A model generated the notes under the pieces. That model made no database searches. It saw only the letters and a list, made by a program, of their open reading frames with translations, and was not told where the DNA came from. Both the position numbers and the translations under genes were made by a program. A stretch of 64,000 nucleotides of DNA from GH45 sp046704385 (lineage in GTDB: Bacteria > Bacteroidota > Bacteroidia > Bacteroidales > SZUA-534), in the NCBI GenBank assembly GCA_046704385.1, contig JBJKSB010000013.1, forward strand, positions 136,092 through 200,091. Reading direction: 5' to 3'. Positions 35,003 to 44,763 of the stretch are shown piece by piece (the first letter of the stretch is position 1; each line of letters starts with the position of its first letter).

Positions 35003-35869
35003 ATGAAGGTTTCGGGTTTTTCATTTATCAGAAATGCTATAAAGTACGATTATCCTGTTGTTGAGGCTATTAAATCGGTTTTACCGCTTTGCGATGAGTT
35101 TGTTGTGGCTGTGGGTAATAGCGACGACGATACGTTAAACCTCATTAAAAATATTGATAGTCGTATCAAAATTGTTGAATCTATCTGGGACGACAGTTTA
35201 CGTGAAGGCGGAAGAGTGTTGGCGCTTGAAACCGATAAAGCCTTTAAAGCTGTTAGCAATGATTCCGATTGGTGCTTTTATATCCAGGGTGATGAAGTTA
35301 TTCACGAAGACTACCTGCCCAAAGTATCAGAAGCAATGACCAAGTGGAAAGATAATCCTGCAGTAGATGGATTACTTTTCAAGTACAAGCATTTTTACGG
35401 GTCGTACGATTATGTAGGAACTTCACTTAATTGGTATCCACACGAAATAAGGGTAATCAAAAATAACAGTGAAATATATTCCTATCGCGATGCACAAGGC
35501 TTCAGAAAGGGGTATAACCAGAAATTAAATGTAAAACCTGTCGAGGCTTTTATTTACCATTATGGCTGGGTGAAAGATCCACGGGCCATGCAATTAAAGC
35601 AGGAGAATTTTCATAAACTCTGGCACAACGATGAGTGGGTCGATCAAAATGTTATTAAAGCCTCGGAATTTGATTATTCGGTGATTGATGCCCTTGAAAA
35701 GTTTACCGGCTCACATCCCAAAGTTATGTATGAACGCATTGCAAGGCTTAACTGGAAATTTGATCACGATATATCCATGAACCATACTAAGTTTAAAGAC
35801 AGGATAAAAAAAATGATAACCAAAATGTTTGGCATTCATATTGGCTATAAGAATTACAGGATTATTTGA
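35003..35869 (+). CDS. GT-A-fold glycosyltransferase (family 2-like)
   Basis: The 288-residue protein starts with the nucleotide-sugar pocket region (FSFIRNAIKYDYPVVEAIKSVLPLCDEFVVAVG, residues 6-38). It carries a metal-binding acidic motif in YIQGDEVIHEDY. There is no membrane segment, so it acts at the cytoplasmic face, probably on a lipid- or protein-linked glycan. The donor and acceptor are unknown. It is a single-gene unit, followed by a palindrome-bearing 258-nt gap before purB. Confidence 0.85.
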   Translation: MKVSGFSFIRNAIKYDYPVVEAIKSVLPLCDEFVVAVGNSDDDTLNLIKNIDSRIKIVESIWDDSLREGGRVLALETDKAFKAVSNDSDWCFYIQGDEVIHEDYLPKVSEAMTKWKDNPAVDGLLFKYKHFYGSYDYVGTSLNWYPHEIRVIKNNSEIYSYRDAQGFRKGYNQKLNVKPVEAFIYHYGWVKDPRAMQLKQENFHKLWHNDEWVDQNVIKASEFDYSVIDALEKFTGSHPKVMYERIARLNWKFDHDISMNHTKFKDRIKKMITKMFGIHIGYKNYRII

Positions 35870-35910
35870 ATTTACACAGTGTCATGTCTCATAAGAAAGA
35901 TTTTTCCGTA

Positions 35911-35950
35911 TTTTCCCCTTTGCGCCGCGGCGGATTTCCCAAGGGGAAAA
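35911..35950. repeat. Palindromic intergenic repeat
   Basis: TTTTCCCCTT (35911-35920) is perfectly complementary to AAGGGGAAAA (35941-35950), with GCCGCGGC in the loop. No T-tract follows. It resembles the CCCC/GGGG palindromes near 50060. Confidence 0.55.
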
Positions 35951-36094
35951 TAAGTATAATTAAATCTTGTTTGTCTTGTACAAATTTCAATTTTCATTCA
36001 GGATTGATGATCAGAGAGGGGAAATGACAATAATATTTAAAATGGTATAGTTCTAAATTTAAAATTTTGTTAAAACAGGTCAGTAAATAATTTT

Positions 36095-36102
36095 TAATTT
36101 TG
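36095..36102 (+). promoter_or_regulatory. Candidate -7 box for purB
   Basis: TAATTTTG fits TAnnTTTG and lies 25 nt before ATG 36128. A TTG 25 nt further up is slightly too far for a standard -33. Confidence 0.45.
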
Positions 36103-36127
36103 CAGCGAAAACAATATAAATTATAAA

Positions 36128-37474
36128 ATGAAATTAGAAGATTTAACAGCAGTTTCACCTATTGATGGAAGGTATCGTTCAAAAATTGAAGAACTTGATA
36201 ATTACTTTTCAGAGTATGCTTTAATAAAATATCGTGTATTGGTTGAAATTGAATATTTTATTGCATTGTGTGAAATTCCGTTAAAACCACTTGACAGTTT
36301 AGACAAAAAGCTTTATAAAGATTTGCGCGAAATATACGGGAGCTTTACACTTGCTGATGCAGTTCGAATTAAAGAGATTGAAAATATTACCAATCACGAT
36401 GTAAAAGCGGTTGAATATTTTATAAAAGAGAAGTTTGATGTTTTAAAACTCGAAAAATTTAAAGAGTTTATCCATTTTGGGCTAACCTCGCAGGATATCA
36501 ATAATACGGCAATTCCTTACTCATTGCGCGATGCCATTCAGCAGGTATTTTACCCTTTGCTGGAGGATGTAATCGAGTTATTATCAGGGTTTGCCGATCA
36601 GTGGCGCGATATTACTTTGCTGGCCCGTACTCACGGACAACCGGCTTCGCCTACCCGTTTGGGTAAGGAAATTATGGTGTTTGTGGAGCGGCTGGAAAAA
36701 CAGTTGAATTTATTGAAGGCAATTCCCTGTTCAGCTAAATTTGGCGGAGCCACCGGTAATTTTAATGCACACCAGGTAGCTTTTCCTGATGTTGACTGGG
36801 TAGAGTTTTCAAATAATTTTGTGGGAAATGTTTTGAATTTAGAACGGCTTCAAACTACTACCCAGATTTCGCATTACGACGATATGGCTGCTATTTTTGA
36901 TAACCTGCGCCGCATCAATACCATTATCATTGATCTCGACCGGGATATGTGGACTTACATTTCCATGGATTATTTTAAACAAAAAATTAAAAAAGGTGAA
37001 GTTGGATCGTCAGCTATGCCACATAAAGTGAATCCTATCGATTTTGAAAATTCCGAAGGTAACCTGGGTATTGCCAATGCTATTTACGACCATTTATCAA
37101 ACAAACTTCCGGTTTCGAGATTACAGCGCGACCTTACAGACTCGACGGTGATCAGGAATATTGGTGTTCCCATGGCTCATAGTTTAATAGCCTTCAAATC
37201 ATTAAAAAAGGGACTAGGTAAGCTTTTACTGAACGAAGACAAAATTAAAGCCGACCTGAATGCAAGTTGGGCCGTGGTAGCCGAAGCCATTCAAACAATT
37301 TTAAGGCGCGAGCAATATCCAAATCCTTATGAGGCATTAAAAGAATTAACCCGAACAAACGTTCATATAAATAAAGAATCAATTCATGAGTTTATCCAGG
37401 GACTTAATGTTTCGGATGATATAAAAAATGAGTTGATGAAAATTACCCCGTTTAATTATACCGGTATTTATTAA
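36128..37474 (+). CDS. purB: Adenylosuccinate lyase
   Basis: The 448-residue enzyme matches PurB along its length: the N-terminal SPIDGRY motif, the catalytic His segment TRTHGQPASPT and the fumarase-superfamily signature GSSAMPHKVNPIDFENSEGN with the mobile catalytic Ser. It cleaves SAICAR in purine synthesis and adenylosuccinate in AMP formation, each releasing fumarate. It is cytosolic and homotetrameric in characterised members. An ABC exporter gene begins 11 nt after its stop, so co-transcription is likely. Confidence 0.96.
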   Translation: MKLEDLTAVSPIDGRYRSKIEELDNYFSEYALIKYRVLVEIEYFIALCEIPLKPLDSLDKKLYKDLREIYGSFTLADAVRIKEIENITNHDVKAVEYFIKEKFDVLKLEKFKEFIHFGLTSQDINNTAIPYSLRDAIQQVFYPLLEDVIELLSGFADQWRDITLLARTHGQPASPTRLGKEIMVFVERLEKQLNLLKAIPCSAKFGGATGNFNAHQVAFPDVDWVEFSNNFVGNVLNLERLQTTTQISHYDDMAAIFDNLRRINTIIIDLDRDMWTYISMDYFKQKIKKGEVGSSAMPHKVNPIDFENSEGNLGIANAIYDHLSNKLPVSRLQRDLTDSTVIRNIGVPMAHSLIAFKSLKKGLGKLLLNEDKIKADLNASWAVVAEAIQTILRREQYPNPYEALKELTRTNVHINKESIHEFIQGLNVSDDIKNELMKITPFNYTGIY

Positions 37475-37485
37475 AACTTTGCATT

Positions 37486-39309
37486 TTGAAAGGAATATCC
37501 AGAATTCTTGATTACGTATTCCCCACTTACAGAAGGAATGCTATTTTGTATTTGTTATTCAATATCCTGTCTACTTTTTTCAGCCTGTTTTCGCTGGTTA
37601 TGATAAAACCGTTACTGGAAGTATTATTTTCGAGGCAACAGGTTTTTGAAGCACCGGGTGCATTTGCTTTTAATATTGCCACTGCCACAAAATACTTTTA
37701 CTACTATTTAAACCAGGTACTGATCCACAGTGGACCACTTAAGGGATTGGTATTTGTCATGATTTTTATCGTGACAACCACTTTTTTAAAGTCTATGTTT
37801 TTATACCTGGCTAAATTCGTAATGGTTCCGGTTGCAGCAGGCGTAGTAAGGGATATCAGAAACAATATGTACAAAAAGGCTATTAAGCTGCCTATGGGTT
37901 ATTACTCTGAGGAACGGAAAGGCGACATCATGTCGCGAATGACCAATGATGTATCTGAGGTGGAAGTTTCTGTGGTCAGGTCAATTGAGGCTTTGCTTAA
38001 GGAGCCGATAACTATTATTGTATTATTGATCGGGTTAATTTATATGAGCCCTAAACTTACCCTTTTTATATTTATTATGTTCCCGATTGCGGGTGGTATA
38101 ATTGGAAAAGTAGGAAGTACGTTACGCAAAAGTTCCAACGTGGCCCAGTCATTTCTGGGTGATTTAATTACACGTATTGAGGAAACTCTGGGCGGCTTAA
38201 GAATTATAAAAGCCTTTAATGCACAATCGAAATCGGAGAAACGATTCCAGAAAATTAACCAGGATTATACCAATGTAGTTGTTAAAATGGGACGACGCCG
38301 TGAGCTGGCAGTTCCACTAAGTGAGTTTTTGGGAATTCTGACAGTTGCTGTAGTGCTGTGGTTTGGCGGACGAATGGTTCTAAGTAATTCGGGTCAGATT
38401 TCCTCTGAAAGTTTAATTACTTATCTGATCCTTTTTTCACAAATTATTAATCCTGCCAAAGCATTTGTTACTGCACTGTATAGTGTGCAAAAAGGTTTGG
38501 CAGCCGCCGATCGTATAAATGTAGTGATTGATGCCGAAATTGCCATTCAAAACCGTCCGGATGCAATAAGTGTAGATGGATTTAAAGATGTAATTAAATA
38601 CAATAAGGTCTTTTTTAAATACAAAACTGATTTTGTGATCAACGGCATCAACCTGACCATAAAAAGAGGACAAACCATTGCATTGGTGGGCCAGTCGGGT
38701 TCAGGCAAAACCACCATGGTTGATTTATTGCCCCGGTTTTACGATATTAATGAAGGCTCAATTACCATTGATGGAAATGATATCCGGGATATCCGGATTG
38801 ATGAGTTACGTAAACTGATGGGTATTGTAAACCAGGAAAGTATTTTATTTAACGATACCATTTTTAATAACATTGCTTTTGGGGTGGAACATGCTACCAA
38901 AGAACAGGTTGTTGAAGCCGCTAAAATAGCCAATGCACATAATTTTATTATGGAAACACCCAACGGTTATGATACTAATATTGGCGACAGGGGTGGAAAT
39001 CTTTCAGGCGGTCAGCGCCAACGATTAAGCATTGCACGTGCAGTATTGGCTAATCCCGCCATTATGATTTTTGATGAAGCCACCTCGGCACTTGATACAG
39101 AATCGGAAAAGCTCGTACAGGAATCATTAAACCGTTTAATGGAAAACAGAACTTCATTGGTAATTGCACACCGATTATCAACCGTAATACATGCCGATCT
39201 TATATGCGTTTTGCATGAAGGCAAAATTGTTGAAATGGGCAATCATAAAGAGTTGATAGCGCTTAATGGCTATTATAAAAAGCTTAATGATGCCCAAATA
39301 TTTGCTTAA
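37486..39309 (+). CDS. MsbA-like ABC exporter (fused permease and ATPase)
   Basis: The start is a TTG at 37486; no in-frame ATG lies nearby and the N-terminal helix begins at once (KGISRILDYVFPTYRRNAI). The 607-residue half-transporter has six membrane helices (to about 340) and an ATPase with Walker A GQSGSGKTT, signature LSGGQRQRL and Walker B IMIFDEATSALD. The order fits a lipid-A/lipid flippase or multidrug exporter that works as a homodimer. It is placed between purB and a GT-C enzyme, consistent with envelope lipid or glycan export. Confidence 0.9.
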   Translation: MKGISRILDYVFPTYRRNAILYLLFNILSTFFSLFSLVMIKPLLEVLFSRQQVFEAPGAFAFNIATATKYFYYYLNQVLIHSGPLKGLVFVMIFIVTTTFLKSMFLYLAKFVMVPVAAGVVRDIRNNMYKKAIKLPMGYYSEERKGDIMSRMTNDVSEVEVSVVRSIEALLKEPITIIVLLIGLIYMSPKLTLFIFIMFPIAGGIIGKVGSTLRKSSNVAQSFLGDLITRIEETLGGLRIIKAFNAQSKSEKRFQKINQDYTNVVVKMGRRRELAVPLSEFLGILTVAVVLWFGGRMVLSNSGQISSESLITYLILFSQIINPAKAFVTALYSVQKGLAAADRINVVIDAEIAIQNRPDAISVDGFKDVIKYNKVFFKYKTDFVINGINLTIKRGQTIALVGQSGSGKTTMVDLLPRFYDINEGSITIDGNDIRDIRIDELRKLMGIVNQESILFNDTIFNNIAFGVEHATKEQVVEAAKIANAHNFIMETPNGYDTNIGDRGGNLSGGQRQRLSIARAVLANPAIMIFDEATSALDTESEKLVQESLNRLMENRTSLVIAHRLSTVIHADLICVLHEGKIVEMGNHKELIALNGYYKKLNDAQIFA

Positions 39310-39320
39310 ATATCCGATAC

Positions 39321-40910
39321 ATGAATAAAATAAAGCAGTTTTATACTGATCATCCTTTAAAAAGTATTCTCATACTTGCTTTTCTGGTAAGGTTTATAGC
39401 AGTAGTTTTTTCTCAGGGTTACGGTTTTCACGACGATCATTTTCTGGTTATCGAAGCCGCTGAATCGTGGGTTGAAGGTAATACCTGGAATAACTGGATG
39501 CCCTGGGTTCAAAAGCAGATTGATCCTGCGGTAAAAGCAGTACCTCAGGGACATAGCCTGGTGTATCCCGGAATACATTACTTATTTTTTACTGTAATGG
39601 AGTTTTTTGGTTTGCATAATCCGAAGGCCAAAATGTTTTTAATCAGGTTAATTCATGCATTGTTTTCACTTTTAGTAGTTTTTTATGGATATAAGATTAC
39701 CCGTCATTACACAGGCGAACGAATTGCCAAACAGGTTGGGTTAATTTTGGCATTGCTCTGGGTAATGCCATTTATTAGCGTGCATAACCTGGTTGAGGTA
39801 GTATGTATTCCATTTTTATTGTGGGGTTTATGGCTCCTGATAAAGTATGAAGATGATAAACCCGATTTCAAAAAATATTTTTGGACAGGAGTGGTAATGG
39901 CACTGGCTATTTCTATCCGATTTCAAACTGTGATAGTAATAGGCGGAGCAGGTCTGGTTTTATTGTTTCAAAAACGTTGGAAAGCTACTTTGGCATTTGG
40001 ACTGGGGGCTTTGGTAAGTTTTGTGGTACTTCAGTCGCCTATTGACTATGCAATTTGGGGCAAACCATTTGCCGAGTTTGCGGAGTATGTACGTTATAAC
40101 CTGGAGGCCAAAAATGGTTATGGATATAATGTGTGGTATATGTATACAACCGTTTTGGGAGGTTTGGTAATTCCTCCGCTTGGATTGTTTTTATTTTTTG
40201 GCTGGTTTGCCGTACTGCGTAAATATCCCCTATTATTCTGGCCCTCGTTTTTGTTCTTTGCCTTTCACAATTATTTTCCAAATAAACAGGAACGCTTTAT
40301 ATTACCCATTTTACCATTGTTTATTGTCGCCGGAGTAATTGGCTGGTGGACTTTTATGGATAAATCGAAATTCTGGAATACGCACAAAAAATTATTTAAA
40401 GGCGGAATGGTTTTTTTCTGGGTACTTAATTTTATTGCCCTGCCGGTTTTTTCTACAACCTATTCAAAGCGGTCGCGATGCGAAACCATGGTATACCTGG
40501 GTAAACTAAAAGATGCAAAAACCATTATTGTGGAAGAATCAGTCCGAACCGGAACTACTATGTTCCCTATGTTTTATGCTGGTAAGGATATGCAGTTATA
40601 TCAACTTGATACCTATAACATAAGTGATTCAGTTAATTTTAAAAAGCCGCGTGCATTGGAACGTTATTCGGAAAATATAATTACACCAGGTGAAATTGCT
40701 CATAACAATTGGCCTAAACCTGATTATATTGCCTTTGTAAATGATAGAAATCTCGAAGTGAGGGTTAATAAGATGAAATTTTACTATCCTGAATTAGAAC
40801 TTGTTAGGGTAATTAATCCGAGTTATATCGATTTGCTGATGAAAAAATTAACACCGTCAAATAACAATCAACTGGTATATATATATAAATTGAACAAAAT
40901 CGTTAAATAG
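39321..40910 (+). CDS. GT-C-type membrane glycosyltransferase (ALG9/mannosyltransferase-like)
   Basis: The 529-residue protein has about ten membrane helices and a conserved acidic pair in the first extracytoplasmic loop, GYGFHDDHFLVIEAAESW (Asp-Asp, residues 38-39), the GT-C catalytic signature. The family uses polyprenyl-phosphate sugars on the outer face of the inner membrane. It starts 11 nt after the ABC exporter gene, so glycan or lipid-A-type decoration coupled to export is plausible. The C-terminal ~120 residues are soluble. Confidence 0.8.
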   Translation: MNKIKQFYTDHPLKSILILAFLVRFIAVVFSQGYGFHDDHFLVIEAAESWVEGNTWNNWMPWVQKQIDPAVKAVPQGHSLVYPGIHYLFFTVMEFFGLHNPKAKMFLIRLIHALFSLLVVFYGYKITRHYTGERIAKQVGLILALLWVMPFISVHNLVEVVCIPFLLWGLWLLIKYEDDKPDFKKYFWTGVVMALAISIRFQTVIVIGGAGLVLLFQKRWKATLAFGLGALVSFVVLQSPIDYAIWGKPFAEFAEYVRYNLEAKNGYGYNVWYMYTTVLGGLVIPPLGLFLFFGWFAVLRKYPLLFWPSFLFFAFHNYFPNKQERFILPILPLFIVAGVIGWWTFMDKSKFWNTHKKLFKGGMVFFWVLNFIALPVFSTTYSKRSRCETMVYLGKLKDAKTIIVEESVRTGTTMFPMFYAGKDMQLYQLDTYNISDSVNFKKPRALERYSENIITPGEIAHNNWPKPDYIAFVNDRNLEVRVNKMKFYYPELELVRVINPSYIDLLMKKLTPSNNNQLVYIYKLNKIVK

Positions 40911-41016
40911 CCGTTAAAATTTATAATTTGTATATTATGTTATAAATTTTCGAAAAAATACTTATTTTTAACCAACGTAATAAGACAATTAGCTTGGAAT
41001 CAGAAAAAATTGAACA

Positions 41017-41586
41017 ATGAGTGCTGACATTAATTTTATAAAATCTGTATTATCATTGCATGATGAAATGGCCAGTAATGGTTTTTCATTAGTATATGAA
41101 GGTGAATTCAGTCATGAGGTTATGAAAATGTTTACTTCAATGGCCGAACGTGATATGGATAAAACCAATGAAGAAAAATCAGTTAAACGAAAGGTGTTTC
41201 ATGTTATGGTTGAGTGCCTGCAAAATATGACAAAACATTCAGACGATTATGATGAAGAAGATCAGGTAGGTAACGGACTTTTTATAGTCGGGAAAAAAGA
41301 AGGTGTATGGAATGTTATAACAGCAAATAAAATCCTGAATGACCGTATTGATGAATTAAAACTTTCTATTGATCATATCAATTCTCTTTCGAAAGATGAA
41401 TTAAATGACTTGTATAAGAAACAAATTCGTGAAGGTTCACTATCCCAAAAGGGTGGAGCTGGATTAGGCCTGATTGATATTGCACGAAAAACAGGTCGAA
41501 AACTTGACTACCAGTTTTTACCTCTTGAAGACAAGAAAAATTACTTTTTTCTGTTAAAAGTTAAAATTACTTCCAAAACAATTTAA
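41017..41586 (+). CDS. SiaB-family (DUF6272) GHKL-type protein kinase-like protein
   Basis: The 189-residue protein has the degenerate GHKL ATPase layout: an N-box-like segment VECLQNMTKHS and a G-box-like GGAGLGLIDIARKTG. It matches SiaB-type regulators, which phosphorylate an anti-anti-sigma partner in Pseudomonas. No STAS or PP2C partner gene is adjacent here. The next gene is a class III nucleotidyl cyclase, so the two may belong to one signalling route (inference). A strong terminator follows at 41600. Confidence 0.8.
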   Translation: MSADINFIKSVLSLHDEMASNGFSLVYEGEFSHEVMKMFTSMAERDMDKTNEEKSVKRKVFHVMVECLQNMTKHSDDYDEEDQVGNGLFIVGKKEGVWNVITANKILNDRIDELKLSIDHINSLSKDELNDLYKKQIREGSLSQKGGAGLGLIDIARKTGRKLDYQFLPLEDKKNYFFLLKVKITSKTI

Positions 41587-41599
41587 AAACATTAAACAG

Positions 41600-41625
41600 G
41601 CCGCTTTTTCAAGCGGCTTTTTTTT
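41600..41625 (+). terminator. Intrinsic terminator after SiaB-like gene
   Basis: GCCGCTT (41600-41606), TTTC loop, AAGCGGC (41611-41617), then eight T. Confidence 0.9.
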
Positions 41626-41733
41626 ACATTTAATTATTATCTTAGTAGTCCTTTATCAGGAAAATTAATTAATTTATAAAATGGCTGTAGCAAGCCGGTA
41701 AATATTTCGTTTAAAGAAGAAACAGCCCTAACA

Positions 41734-43452
41734 ATGGTTAAGTTTTTTTTAATATCTGCTATTCTTGTTCCCAGTAATATTATTGCTTTGTGTGTAATTG
41801 TTATACTGGGTGTACTGCTGTTTCTTACTTACTCACGGTGTAAAAAACACCTGGTAAAGTACCGCAGGGTGAATAATCTATACAGGGAAAAGGTTAACCG
41901 ATTACGCGTCAATATCAATGAAGAAAGGCAAAATGTTGACCTGCACCGGGAGGAATTACTATCACAAGCTGAACATTTACAGGAACTGAATGAGGAGTTG
42001 GAACGGTTGTCGCTGGTGGCTAGCAGAACCGATACGGCAGTTGCCATAGCTGATCACAAAGGCAGATTTACTTACATAAATAAAGGGTTTATCGATCTTT
42101 TCGGTTATTCAATGTCTGAATTGACTCAAATGATAGGAGCTGATATTTATACTGCCAGTGTTAATCTGAATATACTCCCAATGTTTGAAAAAGGAGTTGA
42201 ATTAAGGCACTCGCTGCATTATACAGCGATGGTTAAAACCAAACTGAATGAGCAAAAATGGGTAAAAACCACCCTTAACCAAATTTCTGATGACAAAGGT
42301 AAACCTAGTCAATTTATAATGTTGGTAACTGATGTGACTGAACTTCAGATTATTAACGATAAACTAAAAAAATTATCATTGGTTGCCAGTAAAACGCATA
42401 ATTCAGTGATCATTTTTGATGTAAATGGCGAAATGGATTGGGTAAACGACGGTTTTAATAATATGTACGGATATACCAGGTCGGAATTTATTAATGAAAT
42501 TGGTTCAAATATTGTCAATTTTTGCAGGCACGATGGCAAAGAAGATGAAATTAATGAACTTATTAAAACCAAAAAGGCCTCAAGTTATGTTTGTGAATTT
42601 ATTGACAGGTTTGAAGTACATAAATGGAAACAAACCAATTTAACTCCTATTTTTGGGGACAAAGGCGAGTTTCAGAATTATATAGTTGTAGAATCTGATA
42701 TTTCAAGGATTAAAGAAGCCGAAAGAAAAATACAGGAAGAAAAAGATAAGGCCGACCGGTTATTATTGAACATTTTACCCGAAGAAACAGCCGAGGAATT
42801 AAAGACTAAAGGAAAAGCAACTCCAAGGCTATACAGAAATGTTTCGGTCCTTTTTGCCGATATTCAGGATTTTACCAAGCTGGCTGAAAATCTTACCCCT
42901 GATGAACTGGTACATGATCTTCAAACCTACTTTTCAAGGTTCGATGATGCGGTTAGTAAATATTATGTCGAGAAAATTAAAACTATGGGAGATGCCTTTC
43001 TTTGCGTCGGAGGAATTCCCATGCGTAATAAAAGTCACCCATTTGATACTGTACTGGCAGGTTTAGAATTACAACGAATTATTAAACAGGTAGCCATTGA
43101 AAGAGAAGAAACCGGCCGGACTCCTTTGCATTTGCGTGTTGGAATCCATTCAGGAGCCGTTGTTGCCGGAGTGGTTGGAAAACAAAAAATGACTTACGAT
43201 ATATGGGGCGATACAGTTAATATTGCCAAACGCCTTGAAACTGCTTGTGTACCGGGTATGGTAAATGTTTCAGCTTCCACCTATGAGGTTATAAAAGACT
43301 ATTTTGAATGCGAACACCGCGGGAAAATTTTAGCCAAGCACAAAGGGCATATTGATATGTATTTTGTACACAGGATTAAACCAGAGTTTTCTCAAAATTC
43401 AGATGGAATTACACCAAATAGTTACTTTAAGGAAATGATGGCGCAATTATAG
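41734..43452 (+). CDS. PAS-domain class III adenylyl cyclase
   Basis: The 572-residue protein has an N-terminal membrane helix (about 10-31), a coiled coil (about 38-90), two PAS domains (about 90-210 and 210-330) and a C-terminal class III cyclase domain. Metal-binding Asp residues are in LFADIQDF and MGDAF. The purine-specifying pair is Lys (EKIKTMGD) and Asp (TYDIWGD), which favours ATP over GTP. The transition-state Asn/Arg are in NIAKRLE. It should make cAMP in response to a ligand or redox state sensed by the PAS modules. It follows a SiaB-like gene after a terminator, so it has a separate transcript. Confidence 0.9.
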   Translation: MVKFFLISAILVPSNIIALCVIVILGVLLFLTYSRCKKHLVKYRRVNNLYREKVNRLRVNINEERQNVDLHREELLSQAEHLQELNEELERLSLVASRTDTAVAIADHKGRFTYINKGFIDLFGYSMSELTQMIGADIYTASVNLNILPMFEKGVELRHSLHYTAMVKTKLNEQKWVKTTLNQISDDKGKPSQFIMLVTDVTELQIINDKLKKLSLVASKTHNSVIIFDVNGEMDWVNDGFNNMYGYTRSEFINEIGSNIVNFCRHDGKEDEINELIKTKKASSYVCEFIDRFEVHKWKQTNLTPIFGDKGEFQNYIVVESDISRIKEAERKIQEEKDKADRLLLNILPEETAEELKTKGKATPRLYRNVSVLFADIQDFTKLAENLTPDELVHDLQTYFSRFDDAVSKYYVEKIKTMGDAFLCVGGIPMRNKSHPFDTVLAGLELQRIIKQVAIEREETGRTPLHLRVGIHSGAVVAGVVGKQKMTYDIWGDTVNIAKRLETACVPGMVNVSASTYEVIKDYFECEHRGKILAKHKGHIDMYFVHRIKPEFSQNSDGITPNSYFKEMMAQL

Positions 43453-43506
43453 CAAGAACCTATTTTGTGCCCGCATGAGTTCAATTCAGGAAACGGGTTA
43501 TTGTAC

Positions 43507-44595
43507 TTATCTTCCAAAATATTTTTCCAACAATAATTTAGCAGCTCTGAAGGAACTGATTTTATCTTGTAACACATCTTTTTCAAGGTCTTTTAATAAA
43601 CTTATAATGTGTTTATCCTGGTAAAAATTTTCGTGTAGCCGGTTATTAATAGTTTCGTACATCCAGTAACGCGCCTGGTCTTTTCTTCGTGCCTCAAAGT
43701 ACCGGTTGTGCTTTGTAAATCGACTGTATTCTGAAACCATATCCCATACTTCACTTATGCCGGCTTTATTTACTGAAGAACAAGTTAATACTTTTGGGGC
43801 CCAGCCCGATGGGGACGGCGGAAACAGGTGTAAAGCATTTCGGAATTCATTAGCTGCCATTTCAGCCTTTTTTATATTATTTCCATCGGCTTTATTAATG
43901 ACGATGCCATCGGCCATTTCCATAATTCCCCGTTTAATTCCTTGTAATTCATCGCCGGCACCGGCAATTTGAACCAGCAGAAAAAAATCAACCATTGAAT
44001 GTACCGCTGTTTCTGATTGACCCACACCGACGGTTTCAATAAAAATGGTATCAAAACCTGCAGCTTCACAAAGAATTACCGATTCGCGTGTTTTTCGGGC
44101 TACACCTCCCAATGAACCAGCCGATGGACTGGGCCTGATAAAAGCCAGGGGATCGTTGCTTAAATCCTCCATTCGGGTCTTGTCGCCCAAAATACTTCCT
44201 TTGGAACGCTCTGAACTTGGATCGACTGCCAGTACAGCCAGCTTATGGTTGTGTTGAGTAATATATTTTCCGAGGGCTTCAATAAATGTACTTTTGCCGG
44301 CTCCGGGTACTCCTGAAATACCAATACGTATGGAGTTCCCCGTATAAGGTAACAATTTTTCAATAATTTGCTGGGCAGTATTTTGATGCTCGGGCAAAGC
44401 GCTTTCAATTAGCGTAATAGACCTACTCAAAACAGTGCGGTCACCTTCCAGAATTTTTTCTACATATTCGTCAATTGTAAGTTTTTTCCGTTTAATATTA
44501 ATAAAGCGGTTTGCTGCATTGTGATCAACCGACGGGGGCTGTTCAATACCTCTATTTACTTTTAAGGCGCTGTCTTTCGATTTATTGGAATTCAT
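43507..44595 (-). CDS. meaB: MeaB/ArgK GTPase, methylmalonyl-CoA mutase chaperone
   Basis: The 362-residue G3E GTPase has Walker A GVPGAGKST, the VDPSSERSKGSILGDKTRM switch segment typical of MeaB, a G3-like ETVGVGQSE and the G4 motif NKAD. MeaB guards and reloads the B12-dependent methylmalonyl-CoA mutase (MutAB). No mutase genes are in the window. Together with HgcA it shows that the organism uses corrinoids. It points away from, and ends 50 nt past, the convergent adenylyl cyclase. Confidence 0.92.
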   Translation of the reverse strand: MNSNKSKDSALKVNRGIEQPPSVDHNAANRFINIKRKKLTIDEYVEKILEGDRTVLSRSITLIESALPEHQNTAQQIIEKLLPYTGNSIRIGISGVPGAGKSTFIEALGKYITQHNHKLAVLAVDPSSERSKGSILGDKTRMEDLSNDPLAFIRPSPSAGSLGGVARKTRESVILCEAAGFDTIFIETVGVGQSETAVHSMVDFFLLVQIAGAGDELQGIKRGIMEMADGIVINKADGNNIKKAEMAANEFRNALHLFPPSPSGWAPKVLTCSSVNKAGISEVWDMVSEYSRFTKHNRYFEARRKDQARYWMYETINNRLHENFYQDKHIISLLKDLEKDVLQDKISSFRAAKLLLEKYFGR

Positions 44596-44704
44596 CAGAA
44601 ATTGTTATTACACAAAAGTAAAAACTTAACCACAAACATTGCTTATGCCTGCCTGAATTTTATTGAAAGCTTGCAATTATTTGGCCTCAGAACGGTAATA
44701 AGCA

Positions 44705-44742
44705 ATAAAAAATGCTGCCGGAAATCAATCGGGCAGCATTTT
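44705..44742 (-). terminator. Intrinsic terminator of DUF1573 gene (minus strand)
   Basis: Read on the minus strand, AAAATGCTGCC (42-32 side) pairs with GGCAGCATTTT (19-09 side) around a 12-nt loop, and the transcript runs into T residues. It lies 20 nt after the stop of the minus-strand DUF1573 gene. Confidence 0.8.
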
Positions 44743-44763
44743 AAAATTGTTTATCTAATAATT

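Noticed and set aside
37486..37488. Alternative ATG start for the ABC exporter
   Set aside because: No in-frame ATG lies near; the first helix starts immediately after TTG, so I kept TTG.
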